From Ferrovibrio sp. MS7 (lineage in GTDB: Bacteria; Pseudomonadota; Alphaproteobacteria; Ferrovibrionales; Ferrovibrionaceae): a stretch of DNA of 64,000 nt. The translations under genes and the position numbers were made by a program. The DNA lies in assembly GCF_038404985.1 (NCBI RefSeq), contig NZ_JBBKBA010000004.1, positions 62,001 to 126,000 on the forward strand, given 5' to 3'. Positions 1 to 8,400 of the stretch are shown in pieces. Below the pieces are notes generated by a model. That model was not told the DNA's origin and did no database searches. It was given only the letters and a program-made list of their open reading frames with translations. Positions within the stretch are counted from its first letter, which is position 1. Each line of letters starts with the position of its first letter.

Positions 1-37
1 GTGCTGCCCCGCCACGCGGCACGAAGATGGCCGCGTC

Positions 38-51
38 TTGATCTGAGTCAA
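38..51 (+). promoter_or_regulatory. FNR/FixK-type activator box
   Basis: The sequence TTGATCTGAGTCAA matches the FNR/FixK consensus TTGAT-N4-ATCAA with one mismatch. Its centre at 44.5 lies exactly 41.5 bases before a predicted start at 86, which fits a class II activator site with TAACCT (74-79) as the -10 element. The small membrane gene at 115 is the only gene it could drive to the right. Binding is inferred, not shown. Confidence 0.6.
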
Positions 52-114
52 TGCCGCCGGATCTGCAGCGGCCTAACCTGCATCCATCAACAGTCAGTAC
101 CCAGGATGCAGATC

Positions 115-219
115 ATGACCACGTTCGAGACATTTTATCTTTGTGGTGTTGTTGCGGCTTTCACGCTGTTCGCAGCTACCCTGGCTTTCGCCAGCATCAC
201 TTCCGGCTCTCGCCACTGA
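115..219 (+). CDS. small single-pass membrane protein (34 aa)
   Basis: A 34-residue protein that is almost entirely one hydrophobic helix (about residues 7-27) with a short polar tail ending in Arg-His. The ATG at 115 is chosen because AGGA at 103-106 sits at ribosome-binding distance. An in-frame ATG at 106 overlaps that AGGA, and the open frame back to base 1 has no support. I do not recognise a named family. The size and topology are those of accessory subunits of membrane complexes. An FNR/FixK-type box 64 bases upstream suggests induction at low oxygen. Function is unknown. Confidence 0.6.
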   Translation: MTTFETFYLCGVVAAFTLFAATLAFASITSGSRH

Positions 220-535
220 TCTGGTCCGATTGAATTTCAGACTACGATGGCTTGGCCTCCGCCATGCTGTCGAAGGCGAGCGGCGTCGGCAGTCTCACCC
301 CCTGCCGCGCCGCGAGCGCTTTTTCCGCCGGGCATCGGCGGTGCCGCCCGAATGATCCTCACCCAGAGCGCATAATTCCTGGGCAGAGTGGCGCAGATTC
401 CACCGCCGCCCCCGAGACTTAGGCCAAATTTCCCGGTTCAGCGCAGATCATAGCTTGGCACGCTTTGTGCTACCCGCTATCCTACACATACCTGTATAGA
501 CCAATTTTGATGGCTGGCAGATAGGTGGGGGACCG
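220..535. other. intergenic region with promoter signals only
   Basis: No convincing gene is seen in these 316 bases. The short frames here lack ribosome binding sites and family resemblance. The right half becomes more AT-rich and carries a sigma-54-like promoter (456-471). The sequence AGGTGGGGG at 520-529 supplies the ribosome binding site for the gene at 536. Confidence 0.6.
456..471 (+). promoter_or_regulatory. sigma-54 (RpoN) -24/-12 promoter
   Basis: TGGCACGCTTTGTGCT matches the RpoN consensus TGGCACG-N4-TTGCW at every defined position but one. GG and GC have the required spacing. Transcription would begin near 482, leaving a leader of about 54 bases before the ATG at 536. RpoN promoters need an enhancer-binding activator; no clear NtrC site was found by eye. 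Confidence 0.65.
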
Positions 536-1396
536 ATGAGTGGCGTGAGCGCATTGCCGACCAATGACAAAAGCCCCGGGGGTGAACAATCTCCTGTGAG
601 CGAGCAGGATATCGCCAACTTCCAGAAGGATGGCGTCATCGTCGTACGCGGTGCCTTCCGTGACTGGATCGCGCCGCTGCAGGCCGGCACCGCCGCATTG
701 ATGGCCAATCCGAGCCCGCTGGAGCGCACCGTGAAGCCGGAAGACGGTTCGGCGCCGTTCTTCCAGGATCTCTGCAACTGGCAGCGCATTCCGCAATTCC
801 AGGATTTCGTGCTGCATTCCGGCGCCGCCAAGCTGGCCGCCGCTCTGATGCGTTCGAACACCGCGCGCTTCTTCCACGATCATGTGCTGGTGAAACAGCC
901 GGGCGGCAGCACGGTGACGCCCTGGCACCAGGACCAGCCATATTACTGCGTCGAAGGCAAGCAGAGCGTCAGCTTCTGGATCCCGCTCGACCCGGTGCCG
1001 CGCGATGTGGTGATGGAATGCGTGCGCGGCTCGCATCTGTGGGGCAAGGATTTCCGCCCGATGCGCTTCAACGGCACGCGGCTCTATGAGAATGACAATT
1101 TCGAGGTAATGCCGGATATCGAGGCGATGCGCGGCGAACTCGACATCGCCGGCTGGGACATGCAGCCCGGCGATGCCATCGCTTTCAATTTCCGCACCGT
1201 GCATGGCGCACCGGCCAACAACTCGCCCCGCATGCGCCGCGTCTTCTCCGCCCGCTGGGTCGGCGACGATGCCGTCTATGCCGAGCGTGCCGGCAAGGGC
1301 TCGCCGCCCTTCACCGGCCTCACCATGGCCGATGGCGATGCCTTCGACGCACCGATCTTTCCGGTCGTCTACGACTCCACTGCTTCAGTACGTTAA
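536..1396 (+). CDS. phytanoyl-CoA dioxygenase (PhyH) family protein
   Basis: An Fe(II)/2-oxoglutarate-dependent oxygenase of the PhyH fold, 286 residues, cytoplasmic. The iron facial triad is visible: H131 and D133 in WHQDQ and H223 in TVHGAP. Arginines at 232-235 are suited to binding 2-oxoglutarate. Family members hydroxylate substrates from phytanoyl-CoA to ectoine and 2-aminoethylphosphonate, so the substrate cannot be read from the sequence. A strong AGGTGGGGG ribosome binding site precedes the ATG, and a sigma-54-like promoter lies upstream. An ABC importer follows beyond a terminator, so oxidation of an imported nitrogen- or sulfur-containing compound is a reasonable inference. Confidence 0.88.
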   Translation: MSGVSALPTNDKSPGGEQSPVSEQDIANFQKDGVIVVRGAFRDWIAPLQAGTAALMANPSPLERTVKPEDGSAPFFQDLCNWQRIPQFQDFVLHSGAAKLAAALMRSNTARFFHDHVLVKQPGGSTVTPWHQDQPYYCVEGKQSVSFWIPLDPVPRDVVMECVRGSHLWGKDFRPMRFNGTRLYENDNFEVMPDIEAMRGELDIAGWDMQPGDAIAFNFRTVHGAPANNSPRMRRVFSARWVGDDAVYAERAGKGSPPFTGLTMADGDAFDAPIFPVVYDSTASVR

Positions 1397-1405
1397 GTCC
1401 GCCCT

Positions 1406-1434
1406 GCCCCGGTCAATCGACCGGGGCGTTTTTG
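1406..1434 (+). terminator. Rho-independent terminator after the PhyH gene
   Basis: The nine-base stem GCCCCGGTC/GACCGGGGC (1406-1414, 1419-1427) with an AATC loop is followed by GTTTTTG. It lies 9 bases after the PhyH stop codon and before the transporter genes, so the latter probably have their own promoter or rely on read-through. Confidence 0.85.
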
Positions 1435-1461
1435 TTTCCACCTACCCACACGGAGACCTCG

Positions 1462-2427
1462 ATGTTGCGATCCACCAAGACCCTCGGCGCCCTGATCGGC
1501 ACCGCTTTTGCCGTCACCGCCTCGCTGGCGCAGGCCCAGGAAACCAAGGTCGGGATCGGCATTTCCGGCTGGACCGGCTTTGCCCCGATCACGCTGGCCA
1601 AGGAAGCCGAAATCTACAAGAAGAACGGCCTCGACGTGACGATCCGCAAGATCCCGCAGAAGGACCGCCACCTGGCGCTGGCCTCTGGCGACATCCAGTG
1701 CGCCGCCACCACGGTGGAAACCTGGATCGTGTGGAACACCAACGGCATCGCCACCACCCAGTTGTTCAAGATGGATCAGGGCATGGGTTCGGACGGCATC
1801 GTCGCCCGCAACTCGATCACCAAGGTCTCCGACCTGAAGGGCAAGACCGTGGCCGCTTCGGCGCCTGGCACCAACCCGCATTTCACGCTGGCCTGGATTC
1901 TGAAGAAGAACGGCCTGAAGCTCAGCGACGTGAACCTGATCACCCTGGAGCCGGCACCGGCCGCCAATGCCTTCGTTGCCGGCACCGGCAACCTGGATGC
2001 CGCCGTGACCTATGAGCCGTATCTCAGCCTGGTGCGCGACAAGCCGGAGAGCGGCAAGCTGATCGCCGACAGCCTGCAGTATCCGATGGTTTTCGACAGC
2101 TTCGGCTGCACCCCGAAGTTCATCAAGGAGAACCCGAAGGCCGTGAAGGCGCTGGTGGAGAGCTATTTCCAGGCGCTGGACATGATTGCCAAGGAAAAGA
2201 CCAAGGCCTTCACCATCATGGGCGCCGACGTGAAGCAGACCGCCGAACAGTTCGAGAAGTCGCAGTCCATGATCAAGTGGGCTGACCGCGAGGCGAACAA
2301 GAAGTTCTTCAACGGCGAAATCCAGGCCTTCAACAAGGAAGCTGCGGCACTGCTGCTGGAGATCGGCGTGATCAAGACCATGCCGACCAACATGGACAGC
2401 CTGTTCGACACCAGCTTCCTGAACTAA
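1462..2427 (+). CDS. ABC transporter substrate-binding protein (taurine/nitrate/NMT1-like)
   Basis: A periplasmic binding protein of 321 residues in the SsuA/TauA/NMT1 group. A Sec signal peptide of about 24 residues ends in AQAQ, followed by two alpha/beta lobes. The ATG at 1462 is preferred: GGAG lies ten bases upstream and the signal peptide begins there. An earlier in-frame ATG at 1432 lies in the tail of the terminator. The permease and ATPase follow directly. The group binds sulfonates, nitrate, thiamine precursors and aromatic acids, so the ligand is open. Confidence 0.88.
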   Translation: MLRSTKTLGALIGTAFAVTASLAQAQETKVGIGISGWTGFAPITLAKEAEIYKKNGLDVTIRKIPQKDRHLALASGDIQCAATTVETWIVWNTNGIATTQLFKMDQGMGSDGIVARNSITKVSDLKGKTVAASAPGTNPHFTLAWILKKNGLKLSDVNLITLEPAPAANAFVAGTGNLDAAVTYEPYLSLVRDKPESGKLIADSLQYPMVFDSFGCTPKFIKENPKAVKALVESYFQALDMIAKEKTKAFTIMGADVKQTAEQFEKSQSMIKWADREANKKFFNGEIQAFNKEAAALLLEIGVIKTMPTNMDSLFDTSFLN

Positions 2428-2488
2428 GCACCATAATGCCCACAGCCCGAGTGAATCCGATGATGCAACGCATGCCTGGCAGGTCTGT

Positions 2489-3265
2489 ATGAAGCTGCTC
2501 GTTCCGGTGTCGCGCGAAAGCCGCACCATTCTTGGCATCGCCTTCTTCGTTGGTTTTGTCGGGCTGTGGGCCCTGCTTACCTGGTCCGGCTCGGTACCGA
2601 AGCATTTCCTTGCTTCGCCCTGGCAGACCTTGAAGACCGGCATCTTCCTCTTCACCGACCAGAAATTCGCCTACGATGTCGGCATGACGATCTGGCGCGT
2701 GGTCGGCGGCTTCCTCATCGCCGCTGCCATCGCCGTGCCGCTCGGCATCAGCATGGGCGCCTACAAGCCGGTGGAGGCTTTCTTCGAGCCTTTCGTCTCC
2801 TTCGCCCGCTATCTGCCCGCTTCCGCCTTCATCCCGCTGCTGATCCTGTGGGTCGGCATCGGCGAAGCGCAGAAGCTCACCGTGATCTTCCTCGGCTGTT
2901 TCTTCCAGCTCACGCTGATGATCACCATGATCGTCGCCGCCACGCGCCGCGATCTGGTGGAAGCCGCCTACACGCTCGGCTGCAAGGATACCGGCGTGAT
3001 CCGCCGCGTGCTGCTGCCGGGTGCGGCGCCGGAAATCGCCGAGGCCCTGCGCCAGGTGCTGGGCCTGGGCTGGACCTACATCATCGTTGCCGAGCTGATC
3101 GGCGCCTCGTCGGGCATCGGCCATATGATCACCGACAGCCAGGCGCTGATGGCGACCGACAACATCATCGCCGGCATCGTGGTGATCGGCCTGGTTGGCC
3201 TGGTCACAGACTTGGTGTTCAAGAAAGTCAACCAGCACCTGTTTTCGTGGAGTCTGTTGCGGTGA
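2489..3265 (+). CDS. ABC transporter permease (SsuC/TauC type)
   Basis: An inner-membrane permease of 258 residues with about six hydrophobic helices. A conserved EAA loop starts near residue 158 (EAAYTLGCKDTG...LLPGAAP) and docks the ATPase. It lies 61 bases after the binding-protein gene, and its stop codon overlaps the start of the ATPase gene (GTGA), so the pair is translationally coupled. The ribosome binding site is weak (AGGT at 2481), also consistent with coupling or low expression. It would transport the ligand of the upstream binding protein. Confidence 0.9.
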   Translation: MKLLVPVSRESRTILGIAFFVGFVGLWALLTWSGSVPKHFLASPWQTLKTGIFLFTDQKFAYDVGMTIWRVVGGFLIAAAIAVPLGISMGAYKPVEAFFEPFVSFARYLPASAFIPLLILWVGIGEAQKLTVIFLGCFFQLTLMITMIVAATRRDLVEAAYTLGCKDTGVIRRVLLPGAAPEIAEALRQVLGLGWTYIIVAELIGASSGIGHMITDSQALMATDNIIAGIVVIGLVGLVTDLVFKKVNQHLFSWSLLR

Positions 3266-4044
3266 GCCGGCTGTCGATCAAGAATGTCACCAAGGTGTTT
3301 CCCGGCGTGAAGCGCAACGCGCCGCCGACCCAGGCATTGCTGCCGGTGGATCTCGAAGTCGGCGACAACGACTTCATCACCGTGCTCGGTCCCTCGGGCT
3401 GCGGCAAGTCCACCCTGCTGCGCCTCGTCGCCGGCCTGGAAACGCCGACAACCGGCCAGATCCTGCTGGATGGCGAGCCGATCAGCGGCCCCGGCGCCGA
3501 CCGTGGCGTGGTGTTCCAGAGCTACACGCTGTTTCCCTGGCTCACCGTGCAGCAGAATATCTGCTTCGGCCTGCGCGAAAAGGGCATGCCGGTGAAGCAG
3601 CAGAACGAGATCGCCGGGCGCTTCATCGCCCAGGTCGGCCTGCGCGGCTTCGAGAGCCATTATCCAAAGCAGCTTTCCGGCGGCATGCAGCAGCGCGTCG
3701 CCATTGCCCGTGCGCTGGCCAACGACCCGAAGATCCTGCTGCTCGACGAGCCCTTCGGCGCGCTGGACAACCAGACCCGCGTGCTGATGCAGGAATTGCT
3801 GCTTGGCATCTGGGAGCAGGCGCAGAAAACGGTGATGTTCGTAACCCACGACATCGATGAGTCGATCTTCATGGCCAGCCGCGTGGTGGTGTTCTCCGCC
3901 CGCCCCGGCCGGATCAAGAGTGAAGCCATCGTCGACCTGCCGCATCCGCGCCATTACACGGTGAAGACGACGCCGGAATTCATGCAGCTCAAGGCCCGGC
4001 TCACGGAGGAAATCCGCGCCGAAGCCCTGGCCGCGGCGCACTGA
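3262..4044 (+). CDS. ABC transporter ATP-binding protein (SsuB/TauB type)
   Basis: A nucleotide-binding subunit of 260 residues. The Walker A motif GPSGCGKST is at 43-51, followed by signature LSGGMQQR, Walker B LLLDEPFGALD and the switch histidine in THD. Translation most likely starts at the GTG at 3262, which overlaps the permease stop. GGAG nine bases upstream supports it, and the protein then begins at the usual family position. The frame remains open far upstream, but that part is out-of-frame permease sequence. Confidence 0.92.
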   Translation: MSRLSIKNVTKVFPGVKRNAPPTQALLPVDLEVGDNDFITVLGPSGCGKSTLLRLVAGLETPTTGQILLDGEPISGPGADRGVVFQSYTLFPWLTVQQNICFGLREKGMPVKQQNEIAGRFIAQVGLRGFESHYPKQLSGGMQQRVAIARALANDPKILLLDEPFGALDNQTRVLMQELLLGIWEQAQKTVMFVTHDIDESIFMASRVVVFSARPGRIKSEAIVDLPHPRHYTVKTTPEFMQLKARLTEEIRAEALAAAH

Positions 4045-4055
4045 GCCGCACCGCC

Positions 4056-4901
4056 ATGCCCGCCAAGGCCAGCTCAACCCGCTCCCGCCCAGGCACACGA
4101 CCCGGCACACCGCGCAAGCCGGTGGCGAAGTCGGCGGCGAAGGCCACGCCGCTGCGGGTGGCGGCAAGCAATGGTGCGCCTGCCCTGGCGCTCTATGAGC
4201 AGATCAAGGAGCATATCCGGCGCAGGATTCAGGATGGATCATGGCCGGCCGGGCATCGCTTGCCCTCGGAGCAGGATCTGGTGGTGCAGTTCGGCGCCGC
4301 GCGCATGACCGTGAACCGGGCTTTGCGCGAGCTGGCGGAACAGGGCCGCGTGGTGCGCGTGGTCGGCGTCGGCAGCTTCGTTGCCGAGGACAAGCCGCAA
4401 TCGACGCTGTTGCAGATCGCCAATATCGCCGCCGAGATCCGCCAGCGCGGCCATGACTACCGCTGCGAGGTACAGTTGGCCGAGCGCGTGGCGGCACCGC
4501 CCGATATCGCCGCCTGGCTCGACCTGCGCGCCGGCGCTTCGGTGTTCCATGTCGTCTGCCTGCATCTCGAAAACGGCATCCCGGTGCAGCTTGAGGACCG
4601 CTATGTCAGCCCGGCCATGGCGCCGGATTTCCTGCGGCAGGATTTCGCCACCACACCGCCCGGCGAATACCTGGTGCGCCATGTGCCCTATGATCAGATC
4701 GAGCATGTGGTGGATGCGGTGCTGCCGAGCCATGAGCAGGCCGAGCGGCTGGCAATGCCGGCCGACGAGCCCTGCCTGCTGCTGACGCGGCGCACCTGGA
4801 ATCGCAACACCCCCGTCACCATGGTGCGCTGCCTGCATCCCTCCTCGCGCTATCGCCTCGGCTGCCGCTTCCCGGTCAACGGCAATCAGAGTTTCGGCTG
4901 A
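4056..4901 (+). CDS. GntR/HutC-family transcriptional regulator
   Basis: A winged-helix GntR regulator of 281 residues. A basic Ala/Pro/Lys-rich tail of about 40 residues is followed by the DNA-binding domain (about 43-110, with LPSEQDLVVQFGAARMTVNRAL). A UTRA ligand-binding domain runs to the end and contains the TTPGEYL-like stretch typical of HutC relatives. It starts 11 bases after the ATPase gene, so it is probably in the transporter operon and senses the imported compound or a product. Histidine-utilisation genes are not adjacent, so the name HutC is only a family label. Confidence 0.88.
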   Translation: MPAKASSTRSRPGTRPGTPRKPVAKSAAKATPLRVAASNGAPALALYEQIKEHIRRRIQDGSWPAGHRLPSEQDLVVQFGAARMTVNRALRELAEQGRVVRVVGVGSFVAEDKPQSTLLQIANIAAEIRQRGHDYRCEVQLAERVAAPPDIAAWLDLRAGASVFHVVCLHLENGIPVQLEDRYVSPAMAPDFLRQDFATTPPGEYLVRHVPYDQIEHVVDAVLPSHEQAERLAMPADEPCLLLTRRTWNRNTPVTMVRCLHPSSRYRLGCRFPVNGNQSFG

Positions 4902-4906
4902 CCCGC

Positions 4907-5323
4907 ATGCTTATCCGTCCCTATCAGGCAGCCGACCGTGCGGCGGTGATCGCGCTATGGCAGGCATGCGGCCTCACCCGGCCCTGGAACGATCCCGGCC
5001 AGGATATCGACTTCTGCATTGGCTCGAAGGAAGCCATCCTGCTGATCGCCGAACAGGATGGCGCGGTGATCGGCAGCGCCATGGTGGGGCATGATGGCCA
5101 CCGCGGCTGGGTCTACTATCTTGCCGCCGCACCGGCGCAGCAGCGCGGCGGCCTCGGCCGCCGGCTGATGCAGGCCGCCGAGGACTGGGCGCGGGCACGC
5201 GGCGTGCCGAAGCTGATGCTGATGGTGCGACCGGAGAATGAGCGCGTGCGCGCCTTCTACGAGCGCCTGGGCTATATCGAGGAGCCGCGCATCATCTTCT
5301 CGCGGCGCCTCGACGGGAAATAG
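4907..5323 (+). CDS. YpeA-like GNAT acetyltransferase
   Basis: A single-domain N-acetyltransferase of 138 residues. It shows the YpeA hallmarks: ALW..CGL.RPWNDP near the N terminus, GHDGHRGWVYYL in the core, and an acetyl-CoA pyrophosphate loop (QQRGGLGRRLM). The C terminus reads RAFYERLGY. The acceptor substrate is unknown for the family. It begins 5 bases after the GntR stop, so it is likely co-transcribed as the last gene of the transporter operon. The next gene is on the opposite strand and its stop lies only 8 bases away. Confidence 0.88.
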   Translation: MLIRPYQAADRAAVIALWQACGLTRPWNDPGQDIDFCIGSKEAILLIAEQDGAVIGSAMVGHDGHRGWVYYLAAAPAQQRGGLGRRLMQAAEDWARARGVPKLMLMVRPENERVRAFYERLGYIEEPRIIFSRRLDGK

Positions 5324-5331
5324 CCGCCCTC

Positions 5332-5838
5332 CTACTGTCCCCCGAGGAAATCCATCTTGCCGAGCGGCACGCCCTTGTGGCGCAGGATGCCGTAGGCGGT
5401 GGTGACGTGGAAATAGAAGTTCGGCAGGGAGAAGCCGAGCAGGAAATTCGCCCCCTTGAAATGCAATTCGCGCGCCCGCGTCTTGAGCACGATGTCGCGG
5501 TCGGCGGCCGTGTCGAAAGCCTTCGGGTCCAGGCCTTTGAGAAATGCCACGGTCTTGGCGATACGCGCATGCAATTCCGGGAACGTGGTCTCGGTATCCG
5601 GCATGCTCGGCGGCTCCAGGCCGGCCAGACGGGCGCCGCCGCCCTTGGCCGCGTCACTCACCGACTGCACCTGACGGATCAGCGAATACATGTCCGGCGC
5701 CAGCTTCGCCTCGGCCAGTTCGGCCAGCGGGATGTTATTGGCGGCGGCGAATTCCTCGCCCTTGGTGAGAAAATAATCCACACGGTCGAGGCCGCGCAGA
5801 TAGACCGGTACCGAAGCCTGGTAGATGGATAGCGACAT
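5332..5838 (-). CDS. DUF1993 domain-containing protein
   Basis: A soluble helical protein of 168 residues that aligns by eye with the DUF1993 family, a DinB-like four-helix type of unknown activity. Cues are the start SLSIYQASVPVYLRGL and the C-terminal region FLLGFSLPNFYFHVTTAYGILRHKGV. The ATG at 5838 is chosen for its excellent GGAGGAAA ribosome binding site; an upstream in-frame start at 5895 has none. The gene is convergent with ypeA-like and is separated from the upstream hydrolase gene by a REP-like repeat. Confidence 0.85.
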   Translation of the reverse strand: MSLSIYQASVPVYLRGLDRVDYFLTKGEEFAAANNIPLAELAEAKLAPDMYSLIRQVQSVSDAAKGGGARLAGLEPPSMPDTETTFPELHARIAKTVAFLKGLDPKAFDTAADRDIVLKTRARELHFKGANFLLGFSLPNFYFHVTTAYGILRHKGVPLGKMDFLGGQ

Positions 5839-5937
5839 GGTTTCCTCCGCTGCTTGAGTTAGGCGCGGAGATAGGTCGCGAGCGGTGGAAGTCAATCAGA
5901 ACAACGCCACAGAAATCGTCATGCCCCAGCAACAAGT

Positions 5938-6011
5938 CGTCATGCGCGGACTTGATCCGCGCATCTCATGCCAATCTGCGAAAGATGCCCGGGTCAAGCC
6001 CGGGCATGACG
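5938..6011. repeat. REP-like imperfect inverted repeat
   Basis: Two 28-base arms (5938-5965 and 5984-6011) are near-perfect reverse complements, beginning CGTCATGC and ending GCATGACG. Each arm is also internally palindromic around a TTGA/TCAA core. A further CGTCATGCCCC fragment lies at 5918-5928. The element fills the gap downstream of the FAH hydrolase gene. Such palindromic units are common between genes in alphaproteobacteria and may stabilise or end transcripts. Confidence 0.7.
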
Positions 6012-6024
6012 AAGCCTTAATACA

Positions 6025-6873
6025 TCAACCCGCGTAAGCCTTCACGTTCTGCCGCTGCTCGCCGAGGCCGGCGATCCCGAGATGCACCTTGTCGCCCGGC
6101 TTGAGGTAGAGCGGCGGCTTCTGGCCCATGCCGACGCCTGGAGGCGTGCCGGTCGAGATCACGTCGCCCGGCTGCAGGCTCATGAACTGGCTGAGATAGC
6201 TGATCAGATAGCGCACGCCATAGACCATGGTCTTGGTCGAGCCATTCTGGAAACGATGGCCGTTCACATCGCAGAACATGGCGAGATTCTGCGGGTCCGG
6301 CACCTCGTCGGCGGTGACCAGCCAGGGGCCGATCGGGCCGAATGTGTCGCAGCTCTTGCCCTTGGTCCACTGGCCATGGCGCTCGATCTGGAAGGCGCGT
6401 TCCGACACGTCGTTGATGGTGCAATAGCCGGCGACATGGTTCATGGCATCGGCTTCGCTGACATAGCGCGCCACCTTGCCGATCACCACGCCGAGTTCGA
6501 CTTCCCAGTCGGTCTTGACCGAATTCTTCGGGATGATCAGGTCATCATCCGGCCCCATGATGGCGGAGGTCGCCTTCATGAAGATGATCGGCTCCGGCGG
6601 CACGGTGGCGCCGGTTTCGGCGGCATGGTCGGAATAATTGAGGCCGATGCAGATGAACTTGCCAATGCCGGCAACGCAGGCGCCGATGCGTGGGTTGCCG
6701 GCCACCTTCGGCAACGCATTCACATCCACGCCACGCAGCTTGGCCAGCGCTTCAGGCTGCAAGGTGGCGCCATTGATATCGCCGACCACGCCGGAAAGAT
6801 CGCGGATCGCGCCCTGGGCATCGAGAATGCCCGGCTTTTCCTGGCCCAGCGGACCGTAACGCAACAGTTTCAT
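6025..6873 (-). CDS. fumarylacetoacetate hydrolase family protein
   Basis: A metal-dependent FAH-fold hydrolase of 282 residues. The N-terminal FAH cap runs to about residue 70 and is followed by the catalytic core with CIGLNYSDHA. The metal-ligand segment WEVELGVVIG and the C-terminal STGTPPGVGMG loop are present. It closely resembles the ureidoglycolate lyase-like / 2,4-diketo-3-deoxy-L-fuconate hydrolase group, which releases pyruvate from acylpyruvates. It starts 23 bases after a BDH2-like dehydrogenase that would supply a 2,4-diketo acid, so the two form a likely operon. Confidence 0.88.
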   Translation of the reverse strand: MKLLRYGPLGQEKPGILDAQGAIRDLSGVVGDINGATLQPEALAKLRGVDVNALPKVAGNPRIGACVAGIGKFICIGLNYSDHAAETGATVPPEPIIFMKATSAIMGPDDDLIIPKNSVKTDWEVELGVVIGKVARYVSEADAMNHVAGYCTINDVSERAFQIERHGQWTKGKSCDTFGPIGPWLVTADEVPDPQNLAMFCDVNGHRFQNGSTKTMVYGVRYLISYLSQFMSLQPGDVISTGTPPGVGMGQKPPLYLKPGDKVHLGIAGLGEQRQNVKAYAG

Positions 6874-6896
6874 CTACTCAGTCTCCGTTGTTGAAC

Positions 6897-7820
<924 letters not shown>

Positions 7821-7860
7821 TTAAGCTTGAAATACAGGCATTTTACAAAGGGAGCTGCCG

Positions 7861-8370
7861 ATGACTGCCGAGATCGCCGCCTACTGGCCGCAAGTGCTGA
7901 AGATGCTTACCTCGTTCGGCGGTGCGATACTCATATTAATCGGCTTCTGGATTGCCGGCGGCATCGCCCGCACCGTGCTCTATCGCGTCGCGGAGCGCGA
8001 CAAGCAGCGCAAGGACGTGCTGGAACTGCTGGCCTCGGCGGCGCGCTGGGGCATCATCGGGTTTGGCGCCATCACCTCGCTCGGCACGCTCGGCGCCGAT
8101 GTCACCGGCCTGATCGCCGGCCTCGGCCTCACCGGCTTCGCGCTTGGCTTTGCGCTGAAGGACATCCTCTCCAGCCTGATGGCGGGCATGCTGATCCTGC
8201 TGAACCGTCCGTTCGTCAGCGGCGACCGCATTATCGTCACCGGTATCGAAGGCCGCGTGGCGAAGATCGACCTGCGCTATACTGAGGTGGTGGATGATGC
8301 CGGCAAGCGCAACCTGATTCCGAATGCCAATGTGCTTGGCAACGTCGTGACCGTGCTGCCGGTCGCTTAA
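7861..8370 (+). CDS. short MscS-family mechanosensitive channel protein
   Basis: A membrane protein of 169 residues with a first helix (about 18-38), a second (about 60-80), and the MscS pore helix rich in Gly and Ala (about 85-110: GLIAGLGLTGFALGFALKD). The start of the beta domain follows (FVSGDRIIV...GRVAKIDLRYT). It stops just after NVLGNVVT, so the large alpha/beta cage of E. coli MscS (286 residues) is missing. Strong GGGAG ribosome binding site. Either a genuine minimal channel or a shortened relative. The AsmA-like gene follows after 30 bases. Confidence 0.85.
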   Translation: MTAEIAAYWPQVLKMLTSFGGAILILIGFWIAGGIARTVLYRVAERDKQRKDVLELLASAARWGIIGFGAITSLGTLGADVTGLIAGLGLTGFALGFALKDILSSLMAGMLILLNRPFVSGDRIIVTGIEGRVAKIDLRYTEVVDDAGKRNLIPNANVLGNVVTVLPVA

Positions 8371-8400
8371 GCCGGTTCAGCCAACAGGAGGAGACGGAAA

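Noticed and set aside
143-355. A possible gene in the first intergenic region.
   Set aside because: Arg/Ser/Pro-rich translation without a ribosome binding site; it overlaps the small membrane gene and runs toward the sigma-54 promoter region.
1432-1461. ATG at 1432 as start of the binding protein.
   Set aside because: It lies in the T-run of the terminator, and the signal peptide begins at 1462 with a ribosome binding site.
2566-3261. An upstream extension of the ABC ATPase frame (232 extra codons).
   Set aside because: It overlaps the permease in another frame and encodes Arg/His-rich nonsense. A GTG with GGAG at 3262 gives the family start.
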